This document shows, piece after piece, positions 24,101-39,100 of a DNA stretch of 64,000 nt; positions within the stretch are counted from its first letter, which is position 1; each line of letters begins with the position of its first letter. The notes below the pieces were generated by a model, which worked only from the letters and a program-made list of their open reading frames with translations, was not told the DNA's origin and ran no database searches. The stretch comes from Trichopria drosophilae. Its lineage: Eukaryota > Arthropoda > Insecta > Hymenoptera > Diapriidae. The translations under genes were made by a program, and so were the position numbers. The DNA is taken from NCBI GenBank assembly GCA_030407085.1, contig CM059582.1, forward strand, positions 156,140,501-156,204,500, written 5' to 3'.

Positions 24101-27100
24101 TTATTCAGGATCGAAATGATTTTTGCAGAGCAAATATTTGAATAAATAATCAGCCTGTATGCGAAAGTTGGCAATGATCAATCAGATACAGTTACTAGAC
24201 TAACTAACATAAATTTGGACTTTTTATTACCGCAGCCCGCAGCATACGACGTGATCATACAGGATCAAAACGAAAATGGGCATACAACTATATGTAAATA
24301 AAAAACATATATAAAGTTGATTGTTTATAATTTATTATCTCGGTATTAATGAGCACACACAAATTAATTTTAATGCTCAACGCTTTTATTTTAAATGAAT
24401 GTCCGTAGATACTACAGATTAGTGTATATATTTTTATTTGGTATTCGACTATTACAAGAAATAATTCTATTGAACCTCTGAGCTCAGTGCTTGCTGGATC
24501 GAGCCATGTTTTACATTTATATACCCATAGCCACAGTTTATATAGTTTTAGTTCTAGGTACATATGGATAGCTTCAATATTTTGAAATCAATATATATGT
24601 GAGTTGCAGTCATAATGTGGCTTTTTAGAATTATGCATAATAACACCGGGATACTTCTAGCCTCTATATACAATTTGTATTATTATTTCATCACTACATG
24701 GCTGTATAATAATGGTTAAATTGTAAATCTGCTTTATAATTATTCATTATTCAATGTTATAAAATTACAATTCCTTTATGGTCCTAAAAAACCAGCAATA
24801 GAAGTGAAAATTAGGTATTTAGAAACTTTATTTAATGACAAACATTCTTGAGAATATTTCTGTGTTTTATTTTTTTTTCTACTACGGAAATTGATATAGT
24901 GCAACTTTCAATTCATAATAAACTTTGTAATATTGTTGTAAATTACTATTTATTTTAAGTTAGGCAGATTGAATGTAGGAAAGCGCAATTTATTTCTTCT
25001 AATAATTAATAAGGTAGAACTTTTTACAATATCAGCAAATTTAAATACGTAGCCAAGAATTTATAAATAAATCAACAATATTTGTTGATATTTTACGTTA
25101 TTAATTTTTTATTTTAGTTGATTATTCTCTAACTGGGTTCAAAACTCCGGAAAACATTCCCGTAAAAAGATATAAAGCTACTGCTTAAAGCGAACCGAGA
25201 AAATATTAATGATCACCCCGAGTAGAAGCCAAAATTAACCTGGTCTATAATGGTGGGTTTTTACTGACATAAAATCGCATGCACTTTGCAGTACTATCTA
25301 AAATCAATGAGATGAGCTAATTAAAAGTGTAATTAAATTAATATTGATAGCATAAATATTTAAACAATTACTTCCAACATTAAACTCCTGAAAATTTATT
25401 TGAAGATTGAAAGTTGAAATACTGACCATTAATAGAACATAGTACCCGGATTACATTTCTCGCTGAAAGTAGTAAGAATATTTACATAAAGTGATTTCTT
25501 TACTCAATAGATCAAGAGACTATACCCACTAATATATTCATTAATTTAATCTATTGATTTTAAAGCGGTCGAGAAAATCTCAATTACTTAGTTATACTCA
25601 ATAGATATTTTTAATACGATTAGATTAGTTAATATTAAAATTAATTAAATCAATTAAATTAAGGGTAAGTAATTTTCAATATTTTCATTCCTTACGGTGG
25701 TAGGTAAGGTTTAATATTTCTATTTGCCTTAACTGCGAGCTCTTCTCATATTTGATATTCAATTAAAAAGTCACATTAGTAAAATACCCGCGAATCTAAG
25801 TAACTTGAAATATACTTTTGAAATCCGAAAATTGCTTCGGACAGCAAGAAAAATTGAAAACTAAAAACTGGTTTCCAGAATACCGCGCAGTGCATAATGG
25901 AAAAAGTTCCGAAGAAGCTTGAAAAAAGTACGAGATTGGAAAAAATTGTATACGGCATAAGAAGTCTGTGTAAATCTATAATACAGGTGTATGTCTCTGC
26001 TTCAAGACTGTATGCCAATGCAGTGAAATTAAATGATTATTCGCTCTCATCATATTACAGAATTTTTTAATCAATGGCAAATATTATTATAATAAATTCG
26101 GATTTAATGAAAAGCGAAAATTCATTTCGAAAGTGTTTTTTAATATTTTCGGATTTTTAAGCTTTTCCTGTCATGTAGTGTGTTAATTATTATTGTTATG
26201 ATATAACTTGATTCTATAAAATGGTCACTATCACCCTTAATAAGTCGACACTTATTACCAAAATGAATTCAGGCTAATATTCCAAACGACACTATGTTTA
26301 TTTTATTTAATCAAATAATTAATTCTAATAAAATAATAAGAAACAACAACAGTAACAAAAATAATAAATCCATCGCGAGCCGAATGCGACAAGGAGTGAT
26401 TTTGGGATCTCTTCAACTATCAAGATCGAACCTGTGACCAATCTTCTAAAAAGAAATTTATTAAGGCCCTGAGCAAATATGCAATGCTGTAGTTAGACCT
26501 TGATTAGGTACTTAATAAATTTCTACTCGAGCTGGAATCGAAGATAAAATAAATCTATTATCAGCCTGGGACCCCAAGCTTTCGCATCATAAGTAGCGTG
26601 ATCACTGTATAGCATGTTGGACAAAAACTTAGCAAGTTTTAGTTTTTCAACAAGCCAGATAAAGCTGGCAGAAAATCCGAGACTAGGGTTTTATATTGTC
26701 TTGTAAATTCCCAGGGTTTTCTATTGTCTATTGCAGATTATGATAGCGCAATGGTATTCTTTCTTCATATCGTTGAGATGTAACTGGTGTAGTGATAATT
26801 TGATTTGCACCCCAGCCTTTACAAGAGATAATGAGGTTCGTAAGAACATAACAGTGACATGTCAAGTAAGTGCCAAGTCGGCTTACATCTATTGAAATAA
26901 TATAGTGTTAAAAGAGCACTATCATTATGAGCTATATGTCTATCGTACTGAAAACAACTAGAATGTATGTGAAGCATAGAGGGATATTGAGTGGATGGTG
27001 GTATTAAACAATAAGTGTCAGTTCAAACTGCACGTTCAAAAACTTTACTAGTAGAAACCGGATATCGTTCTTCTTGACCATGCGATTAAGGACATAGTAA

Positions 27101-30100
27101 GGACAATGTAAATTCTGTAAACTTCCCGTAGCTGCCAACGTAATACTGTTGTCATGTCAAGGATGTTATTCTTGGACCTATCCGTTCATTCGGACATACA
27201 ATATTTCCAACTAGTGATAAGGAGACATGAATGAGATTCATGGGCTCATGACAGTTGCCTGACTTCACTCACACTCATGGTGGCCGATTTTATGTGAAGT
27301 GTGTGAAGGGGTGACGATTGCGTGACGGAAACAAATGTCACACATCCACGTACTCGACACGGTCGACATTACTCCCCTTTGATAGGTTCATCCTTTTCAC
27401 GGAAACCGTCAAATCAACGGGTGGTTCCGTGTAACCCTGGTTATAGCGAATCCTATTGATGATGTGTATGCAGATTATCTGTTTTCTACACTTGTTTGTG
27501 AGAATAGCAACAATTATTCTAATAAATATGATTTTGGTAAAGTCCATGAGGTTTTCTTTATTAGTTTGTGTCTTCCTTGAAGCAAATAAGACGGCATTTA
27601 CATGTCAGGAAGTCAGGTTTTATGTCCTTTTAAATGCGACAATATTGACACATTTATAATAATGTATAAACATATAATAATGCATAAATGAATAGTAATA
27701 AATAATAACAGATGAAAATCAATTAAACTTGATAAAAATGTAACCACTTTTAAATTAAAACAAATTAAATCCTAAAATAGTGTAAATAAGGTTCAGATTT
27801 TTAGATTAAGTAGTTCCTTAATGTCTGTATCAAAAATTCTTAATTTATTCAAGCATTTGTTATTTTTATTCTCATTAAATAAATATAAAACTCTCATCCT
27901 TTAACGATATTGGAACCGTTAATATGAAACGAACCCAACTGGGTTCATGAGTAGTCTCAAAAGTTGGATCTAATTTCGATTACTTCTGGATTTGATTCGT
28001 TTTGATCCAGAAGCGGTAAATTGTAATTAACTTTATATACTAAGGGGAAAAACGATAATTTATGAATTATCTGAAAAGATGACCTATATTTTAAAAGATG
28101 ATATTGCAAATTGATATTTTCATGAAAATTTTTAGTTATATTATTGCCTGACATGATGGAATACTTTCCGAATATTCATGAAAAACATAAAATATGTTGA
28201 GAGACAATTTTAAAATGAACGTAAAATTATAATAATATCAAGAATTTTATTTTAAATAAATATGCAAGTGACATACATACTGTGAACGATTTTATGTATG
28301 CGCATGCAAAAACTCCATTTTTTATATTCCTTACAAGTACGTAACAACTTGGTGTAAATAATATTATAGACTTTCCGTGTCATTTCAATCATGACATCTT
28401 GAAATCGTATAATTTTGTTGTATAGAAAACAAAAAATAATTTTTAAATATTAAAAAATTAAATTCTTAAAAGTTACTGTGTAATGCTAATTTAATCATAT
28501 TTCCATCCATTAGACTACTTCCGGCAATCAGGGTATTGATTTTCTCTTTTACGTCATTAATATTACTTCATTAATAAATGTATGTGAATACATATAAGTT
28601 CATAATTACACGCGAATATTATCTCTAATTAAATACGTTTTGAATTTCATATCAGTGTAAATAATAACCGTCATTCGATAGTAGAAAAAGCAAACGATGC
28701 AACAGGCATTTTATTAAACAGACGATGAATAATGAAATAATTAATTCAATAGCGTTTGTATAATGGCTGTTTAACTATCTAAACGTGTGATAGTGGCGCT
28801 AGAAATACAGGTAGTCGGTAGATGCATTTCCCCGCACGTGTTACGAATTATACAAATTAACAGCTGGTAATCGCCGTCCTCTGTGTCCTCTTTATATTTT
28901 AACCGTTATCAGTGCCGTCATCGCTCTCACAAATCACGATGTACACGCTACCCACGATGGTGAAATCACTAAACCGCGGAAACCCCGAATTTCACTTTTT
29001 CTCGTTTGTCAAGGCACACACGTGGTCGCTAACTACGGGATTGGAAAAGGAAATTTGCGCGTCCGTATATACATGCGAATCCGGCTTACTAATTAGTTGT
29101 TCAACGAGTTCAAGCGAACGGTTGGAATTAGACTCAAGAGTATCCGATGGTCTAGTCCTTGTCCTTTCCATAATTATACCTGACGATACCATCTTTTAAT
29201 GAAGAAAATAAATGGGAATTTATCGTGTTTAAGGAAGTTGACAATGAACCGATATAATCGTAAATATAAGAGCATGATCCGTTTGTTTTCATTAATACCT
29301 TCTTAATAAAGCAAAATAAACTTAATATTTAATTTTCTGATGGATTCGTGTATATCAAATTCTGCGCATTAAAAGGAGCAGGGTTTGCTCGTAATTAGTA
29401 TTGGTTTAATAAACAATTTACTAATAGTAAAAGGTGCATTATAATTACGGCAGAATATACAGTTTATTAAAAATTGAAAAACTGCGTAGCGTTTGTCAGT
29501 AATTAAAAGTTATATTTCTCGTAATTTGAGTATGAATATTTTGTGTTCACTAGAGAGAAAGGCCCATTTTAAACTTCAAAAACATGAATTGGCTATTCAG
29601 AGCTACCTCGTTTTTTAAATTACAACCAAATATTGTAATGTGATACACCATATACCTGCCAATCATATATCAAAGCAAACAACAATATACGGAATTTTAA
29701 CATAAAATCGTTATTCGATATATTAACAATAAATATACTATATTTTTACTGTAAAAATATAGCATACTTTACTCGCGCAAACCATGCTGCTAGAAAAAAA
29801 AACAGTCCAAGATTTGTTCACTTACGAAGAAGGCTCTTCTAGCAGAATGTTGTCGATAACATAATTCGTGTTACAGATGTTGTACTTGAGCATCTACACA
29901 TACACATCGTGTACGACCGCATGCATAAATGCATCAATCAGAAGCTGCCATAGGAATTTACATCTACTTCAACAAAATCCATCTCTCGAAATATGGAATG
30001 CAGTTAGTTGTAGATGTGTAAGCTATATTTTGAAAGACTACTCGTATTGCTCTAGGATTTAAAAATTTTAACTGTTTATATTATTTTAAAGTTCGTATTT

Positions 30101-33100
30101 AAAATAGAATGGGTTGGCTGCTATTTGGTAACTCGTTAAATCGGAATAGGAGAACATTCACTTCTTGTTTAGTTAGTTATAGAAGGTTTGTCATTATTGA
30201 GTAAGCAAGTATTCACTTATTTTCAAGTGTTCATGCACTTCTTCTATATGAACTATTTATAAGTTATAAGTAAATTTTCACTTATTCAGGTAAACGGCGA
30301 CCTAATTTGTTTTTGGACCGAAAGCTTCAAGTATCCAAAATAGCTGACAAGTTTCGCACGTTTGCGTGTCACTCTTTGGACCAAAGACGAACGTAAACAT
30401 TTTTACGTAATGGTCTATGAGATTATGTTAGCCAGTCTGTCTAGGATTATCGTATACATCAGTTGTATGTTAATATGAATGTTTTTCAAGCAAGATGTGT
30501 GGAGATTGTTTGATTGCGGTAAACTAACTTGCATCGTCCCTACCACCGAACCTGTTTTTTTATAAAAACCATTCGTGTAGTTTCACAGATTCAAAGTCGG
30601 TTGAACACAACAAGTTCGGTCCTAAATAAAATTTGTTTTTAGCTTTGTTATTCTTGTATTATTATAATGTCTACGGAGACAGAAATTAATTAATTCTAAT
30701 CTTCGTAGTCAATTAGACAAATGTTAAGAACTATACTAACGTCTGCACGTTTAACAACGTATATACAGATTTACGTGTTTAATATCTAATTTTATTACTC
30801 TCTAATCATTAAAAAATGTAAAAATATGCATTACAGCCTCAATGAATTAGAACAAGACAAAATGCACGCTCGTACGAATCACGCATTCAATTGAACATAT
30901 ACTTTCCTGCTACTTTTATTGCTTCCAATTCAGTTAGATAGAATATTAAATTAAGTAGCTGATATTACAAAATTAAACACTTAATATGCAACAAAGTAGT
31001 TTATTCCATTTTAAATTGTAAAGTACCACCTGCACTTAATAACCCATTATTGATTACACATATAATTGTTGATATTGATCGTTCATTTGAATTATCGATG
31101 TTTCAATTCCCACGAAGATAATATATTCAGTGTTATTATTGCTCTATTTACTATGTCCACATAAGTAACGTGAAATGTATCTTACGTGTTTTAGAGTAAT
31201 GCCTACGCTAATTAGAAAAGGCTGCAATTAAAACGACTCCTGCTACTCCTGTAACATATTTTTATATATAGTTTAAATAAAATTATATATAATTTGTTTC
31301 CTCATTATTTCAGATATTTTGTATAATTAAAGAAAATGTAAATTTGTTATTTAATCGCGATTAAATTCCTTCTTACTTTCGAGATTTCATTTCCAACTTT
31401 AAATTATCTAATGTTAATTAAAATTATACGCATATTTAAAATTATCGAACGTTGTACTCTATCACGTTTAACCATGCAGCTAAATGTGAAAACACAACTT
31501 CTGTTGATTTGAAATTTAGTCACACTATAAGAATTTACATCACAATCGTGAGTGTTAGCGAGATACGTGAATTTTATACGTGTGTGTTAAAAACTGAGAG
31601 AAGGACTGTTCATCATACGGAGTATTGTTAACCTAGTGATATATTTTAGGTCAATAATTAGCCGATTAGGTAAAATCCAAAATGATAAAAACCGCAATTG
31701 AAATTTACTGAAATATAACTTATACTTCAGTGAGTAAATCAATTCTACTCAAAATATCTCTTCAAAATTTTACCAACCAAAAAAATAATTCAATCGATTA
31801 ATTTTATTCCTTTTTTATGTAATACCTTTTAGATGAAGGATTGCATTTAAGGAATAGAAAATTGCATGTACATTATATTTCATTTACCAGGTCAATATCT
31901 TTCCAATGTGAAGCATTATTCAATATAATTACTGACTAAACTTCACTACAATATAACGTATTAATTCTGCAATCGTTAGATTCTCTTTACACAATATTTA
32001 TCTAAGAAATCAGTAAATTATGTAGGTCATTGCTCTTTCTATAATAAATCTAATATCATGTCTGTAATAAGTGTTTATTTTTAGTTGTGTAATTAAAACA
32101 TGAGACCAGTGCTAGAATAAAAGATCAGTATTGTTTATACAATTGAAACTAATTGATATGTATTATAGTAGAGCTAACAAATCATGTTTAGATATACGTT
32201 ACCTAGGATAACGCAGTTGCCTTAATATCCATTTAATCACATATATTTAGATCGAGATGTGGTAAACTGTGTTATGAGAAATAAAAATAATAAATAATAT
32301 ATACCGAGAAGCCTAAAGTAGCATAACTAACAGAACTATATAAGTGAATTTTCTATTATAAAATTTAATTTTATGTCAGAATTAAAAGTCGATGTGCAAT
32401 AAAGATCATTTGGATGCTTTTATTACTAACGCTCATTCTGTTTTCCTGATTTCTCGTAAAATTCCAGTAAGTCTGCAGAACGTGGACGAAATGTAATCGT
32501 GTTTTATTATGGGCGACATGCTTTCCAACCATTAAAAAGTACAATTACATCCGTTTAAGTACGAAACGCAAAAGACAGGCGTAAGATCTGCAATTCTAAT
32601 ATCTTTTAATTGATTGTCAAAATATTTATAGAATAATTTACTTTTTTATTTGAATTACAAATGATCTATTCGAACATATTAAGTTCAAAATTTGTTTAGT
32701 TCAAAGTAATATTCGGAATATTTATTGGTCGAAATGTAATTACTTGGATATTTTTCAGGAATCTAAGCTTTTCGGAAATATTCATTTTCAAAATCAAACA
32801 TTAACATTTCGAGTATACAGTCTCTTGTTTCGCTAATTAAGGCGATTCATTGATGTTTATATATATATATATATATTATGATAGTATAATTGATTAATTG
32901 AATTGATTAATTGATTAAAAAGCCTGAAATATATCCATTTCGCGTCAAGAAAACGTCCACTATAATGTAACTTGATATACAGCAGAATGCATTATGTTTT
33001 ATGTACAGGAAGTAATTTTATATTTTATTAATTTATTAAAATTTCTAAAAAGTACTCAGTCATGAAATTGGCTCTCAAAATTATTCGTATAACTCAGTTC

Positions 33101-36100
33101 TGAATGGATACGCGGCGAAATATTTTCTTGTAAATATTACTCCTGCGGGTGATAATATTCAGATCTACAGAATGAGAAAAATTGCCACTTTTTTCGGATA
33201 AAAAAGACTGAAAATTCATTACATAGATAATACACAATACAAAAAATCGGGAAATTTTTATTATAAACAATTTTCTCCATTGTGTATACACACCCCTCCA
33301 AGGGTGTAGATTGAAAAACCGACAAATAAGAAAGCCTACAGGTCAAAAAACCGACAATCAAAATACTGATATTCAACAAGCCGACACGTCAAAAAGCCGA
33401 CAGACAAAACACCGATACGTCTAAAAGCCGACAGTAGAAAAACTGAATTGTCATAATCCCGACAGTCCCATAATCAGTAGAAAAACCGAATTGTCATAAT
33501 ACCGATAGTCACACTTCGAAGAACCGACTGCCGACTAATACATACAAAAATGGATACACCAACCAGCGGGTAGTCAATTTTTAAAGTGTCCGTTTTTTAC
33601 TGACGGCTTTTCGATTATCGGCTTTTTAGAAGTCGGTTCTTCGAAATGTCAGTATCCTGACATTTCAGTTTTTCAACTGTCGTTTTTTGACGCGTCTGGT
33701 TTTTGCCTGTCGGCTTTTTGACTATCGTTATTATGACATTCGGTTTTTATACTTTGGTTTTTTGACGTGTCGGCTCTTTGCCGGTCGGCTTTTTGTCTGT
33801 CGGTTTTTTGAATGTCGGATATTTCACTGTCGGTTTTTTTACTGTCGGTATTATTGCAATTCGGTTTTTATACTGTCGGCATTTTGAAGTGTCGGTTTTT
33901 TTCCTATCGGCTTTTTGAATGTCGGTATTTTTACTGTCTGTTTTTCAACCTGTCGGCTTTTTGATTTGTCGGTGTTTTGACCCGCACGTGGTCTAAACCA
34001 AAATTACGATCGCGAATGTCAAAATTTCCAAGAAAATGGTCCTCCTGAATGTGTATGGTGTTTTGAATAGTATATCGTAGACGAACCTCCTTCACCGGGG
34101 TATCTTTGTAACCGTAAGGTAAAGTCAAATCAATGTCATATGTCGATGTAAATTCATGTATCTATTTGAACGCATTGTGTGTTTCCATTATTCATTGTAA
34201 TACGTTATTTATTCATCGCTAAATGTGCAATACCGGAGATGGTAAAACTAATTATTCAGTATAACGATTCGCGTTCAGTATCAGAGATATGCGTTGATGC
34301 TATTTTGATACGAAATTCGATATTCAAGAATGTATGATATTCTTTCCTGCGAATTCACTTTATAGCTCAATATGAAAACGATAAATTTATAATAGCCAAA
34401 ATTCAATCTGATCTTTTCGGTGTGGTTTTAACGACTTTAGACAATAGATTTGCTAACAATAACATTCCGATCCATTTCGACTGTATACATTTGCATCTGT
34501 TTCCAATAAAAATCGGGATTCCCAAGAAAAGGATGTAGAGGATATTACCCAAATCATCATACCGAACAATACGTTGCTCGTAAACGGCGCCGATTTCGCA
34601 AATGTTCCCTTCGTGCACTCGATATCGTGATTTTTGTGATGTTCCGTAAACTTGCATAACGACAAAAGAACGACAAGAGGGAGTTGCGATTTAACGCCGA
34701 CTGAGAGTAATTTGTTCGCGTTGTTTACTTTTACAGCGAACACTAAAAGTGAATGTTTCACGTGACCACGGCAAAAAAAAAACGTTCGTTCAGGAACGCA
34801 CTCGATCGGAGCGGAAAACTCTCGGCAGTTATTCCGTGACAGTGGCTACTTCGCACGCTTGACTGGTCTATTTACTCTCTAATGTATCGCCAATGTTTCA
34901 CTTCGATTGGTGCCGACGCATATACTGTTGATGAGTACCGTAGTAGGAGCAAATCCATTGAAAGACATTCGTTAAAAAAAAAATTAGGGGCTGGTTACAC
35001 GTCTGTGAATGAACTCGAATCATTAGTTCAGCTTGGCTTGCATTATACTATATGCAGCGCTCGATGGAGGAAATGCATGACTCATATTAACATTACTATT
35101 TGAATATTGTGCTTCGCATATTATCTTTTTCAAATTACACATAATAATGAATTTATAATTAGGTGAGAATATAGTGTTCGGTAATTATGAAAGTATACTT
35201 TCTGGTGCAATATCAAGGAAATTTTGATCTTGTTTTGAAATTTTGTCGTTTGGTATTCACAAGGCATCCGTGTCTTATCTAGACATATCGCAACGAGTGA
35301 ACGAGTAACCAGAATAGTTGGCAGCTTGTACTTGTGTGAATAAAAATTTTATGACTTTGTATGGAAAATTATTTAATATTATTCATATAATATATATAGT
35401 GCTGTGTATCCAGTATTTTATCAAAATTTGTTTTGGAACAACTTTCTGTTCCGCTTCGCTCACGCTTCCAGCTAGACGATGGCGTAGTTAAACCTATTTT
35501 CTTAATATTTATTTTTAATAATTAGTGAAAAGTAAAGTATAATATTAGATGTTGATCGACTAACTAACATAATACATACTCTCTGATATTCATAGAAGAA
35601 CTATTACTCTGCAACTGCGAAACGCGACCTATAATGCAAAAGGTTAATTTTAAAGTTAATTTTTGCTCTTAAGGTGTGATTTATCATGGAAGAATAATAT
35701 CTCATTTAATTATACTAAAAATTTGTTTAAAAGAAATACTTAATTTTTACTTATTACAAAGGAAATGAAAGTAAAATTTCTAAAGAATTTCTTTTTCTGG
35801 ATTTCCGTAATGTTGTAAACTAATGCAAGAAAAATCGTTAATTCAAATGAAATCGTAATTCCATAGTTATGTATCATTAAATAAAAATTCCATGTTGCAC
35901 TCTGCTTTTACCGTCCGAAGTGCCATTTTTGAGCACTATGCCCAGTGCACTCAAATCAGTACGTTCAAAATTTCTTTCGTGGAATAAAAAAAAAATAGCA
36001 TACGATACACGGGCGCGTTTTCTCTCTTATTTTACCTCTAAATTCAAAATTTACCAGTAAATAAGTTAGGAATTGTAATGAATAAAATAACTGATCACTT

Positions 36101-39100
36101 TATCGATTACAGTAAATTTTTTTTATTTCGATTCATTTCATTTTCATAAAAATTTAAAATTTATAAAACAAGTAACCCATTGAATAGCTCCGTATAAAAT
36201 ACAAATTTGCAAATTATTTCTCAAATACCTTTTAGAGACAGTCTGAACATTCAGATCACAATTCACGAAATATCAAATTGAAAGAGAGAAATTTCATTTT
36301 CGTCACAAGTGTATATTACACTCGAATTTGAAGGAGTAAAATATGACAGGGGTTTTATTCTTTTCCAGTTCCAAATTTGCGATATAAACTGGAATTTCAT
36401 ACTCGCTATGAAGAAAAATGTTCGTATAACGAGCATACATTTTTACGCGAAGTCGCTCAAAGAGTATTGGGAAAACTTAATTTTATCCCCTTGATACGAA
36501 AATTTCTGCTACACGGAAAAAATTGTCCGGGTTCTTCCCAAAAACCAGGTCTGCGAAAATCCCAACCTGACAGGTTTGGGATCATCAAAATCTTCTGTTG
36601 TTTGTAACATAAACTTTCCTGTGATTGTCACATATAAGTTTGGATTTTACAGAAACTTCACGGTCTGTGATAATGTCAGACCTAGTTTTTAGGAAAAACC
36701 CAGACAATTTTTTTCCGTATACTGGATAGGAACAGGGTTTCGAGTTTTAGTAAGTTTACCTAAATAAATGAATGATAACTAAAATTGTCCTAAGTGGTAC
36801 AACAACCAAACGTGTTGTTATCAAATAACATAAGTTCTGTTTCTATAGTTTTAAAATCATTCATTTTTATAGCTATTTGCCGGGGAAGTATTGCTTCCTT
36901 TTTTTTGTTCATCGAGTATTGCAACTAATGGACATTGGGTTTTCAACCAAACGGTTTTAGGTGCTACAAAAAGTATATTAATCCGAGTCAATAGTAAAAA
37001 ATCGTTTCAGTTCTAGTAACCGATTCGGTGTTTAATAACTGCACTTTAGTTTTAACAGGCCTAATTAGATCGGGCCTACCGGCGTTATTTCTTCTAACTG
37101 ATACGATCATGCAATATTAATAATAATAATAATATGCAATATAAATATATTTCTTTCTAACTTGGCAATCAAAGTCTAGATATTATGCTGAATACTTTTT
37201 AAATTAAATTCACAAATATCGGTCGATTTAGAGCGTAATTAAAATATTTGAAAATTTATATCGTGAATAGTATATCATTTCGTTAAATTTGACATTTCAA
37301 AATCATATTTTTTTAAAAATATAACGGACTAAAAATTTGCATAAGTTTATGTAACAGACTGAGCTTAAAGTAAAGGATGTTTGGATACTTCTTATAGGAT
37401 TCCCAGACGTCTTAATGAATTATACATAAAATTAAGAAAAGAACATACTGTCGTAAAAGTAGTTAATAACATTTATAAAATTTAATTAATTTGACGAACA
37501 TTTTGTGCAGCTCAACTTATGTAATATGCTGTTTCATACTCTCATTAATTTTTTAAAATTTCGTAATTATATTTATGTAACTTATTTCCGCGAGCGTTTA
37601 CTAATATTTTGATCAACATAAACCTATGAATATTAATTATGTACTCAATATTTCTATCTTTAGAATAGTATATGCCATGTATTCTTTCTTTTATGTTATA
37701 TTAGTATGCTAGTAATTTAATAATATGTTAGTAAGTTAGTAATATGTTAGTAATTTATACTAAACCCTACTACATTCTGAATAAAACGAGAATAAACAAA
37801 TAAAACTCACATGGTCCATTCTTAAAGATATCACATTGTGTAAATAATTGGCATACATTTTTTTTTATTTAGCCCTTTGTAGTTTTGTTTTGTGAGGAGC
37901 TATGTCAAGTCTTAAATCCCATAATTTCGTTCTTAATATTTTAATTATTTTTTTAATTGAGTTCACAATTTTTTATATATAAGACAAGCTATAATGCGCA
38001 ACAATGTTACCGGCGAACTGTAACATATGTGTGATTTTTAGTAGATTCAAAGTAATGATCTTAACATAGATTATATAAAAATCGGACTTAATGATCCTCG
38101 AGGAACTCGTTTTCGTGTAGTTCTGTAATTTTTTTGTAAATCACCCCAATGATCTGAAGATATTATCCTATGATGGGTTAAAGATTTAATGGACTTCAAA
38201 ATGTTTTTTAAAGATCCAACAAACGTTAGTTTTTGTAACAATATGTTTCTTACGACATTGTTAAAAGCTCGGCTAACGTCTAAAAATATCACTAATACTT
38301 CATTGCCAGTTGAAAAAGCTTGTTCCACTTGTAGCATGAGAAATGCTAGATTGTCAATTGCGAATCTTCCTTTTCTGAATCCAGATTGGATATTTGGATG
38401 CATACTTTTATTCTCGCAATATCATTGAAGTCTTTTTCTTAAAAGTAATACGAATAATTTACAGAAGCAGGATGTAAGTGCAATTGATCTAACCCCATTA
38501 TTATCAAGCTTACTGGTAAAATGACCGTAAAATTTCTTCCAATCTTCAGGGTATTTACCAGTCCGTATATATGCAATTCTGAGAAGAAAGGCCCCTGGGG
38601 CATTTTTGTTCGATTTAGCACTCGTCACTTTGCAACATAATATTACTCAAAATACACGTGTGTGTAAAGCGTAAGGCATATCGGACACCCGTTATTTGTC
38701 TATTGTTATTTTTATAACTCAAACCACGGTATAATGACATATCCTAATCGCCCGAAAACTCAAACGGAACTCCTAGCATAAATACTTAACACGCGGCATG
38801 TAATGTATCTTTTTATTTTTTGAGTAAGTTTGAGGCTATAATGTCCACTAAGCGCACGTATATTGACGGTACCTCTATTTATGCTTAAGGCTCTCTTGAT
38901 TTACTATAATAGGCCAATTACACAGAATAACAAGCCGTGTAAAGAAATGAAAAATGTATTGCGCACGTTTGTCTTTTATCGTCAGTTTTTCAATTAAATT
39001 GTAGTTACCATAGAAATAATTGAATTATTCTTTTACTGGCTATTACATAAAATTGTTTAATATTTACAAATAACAAGAAACATGTGCATATGACATTTTT

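Noticed and set aside
25776..26018. Minus-strand 80-residue hydrophobic frame
   Set aside because: Phe-rich composition is what AT-rich DNA gives by chance; no family resemblance.
33687..33887. Repetitive 66-residue frame rich in Arg, Phe and Cys
   Set aside because: It is a by-product of the 15-bp satellite, whose unit is a multiple of three.
33311..33984. CRISPR-like array
   Set aside because: The repeats are contiguous 15-bp satellite units without spacers, in an animal genome context.
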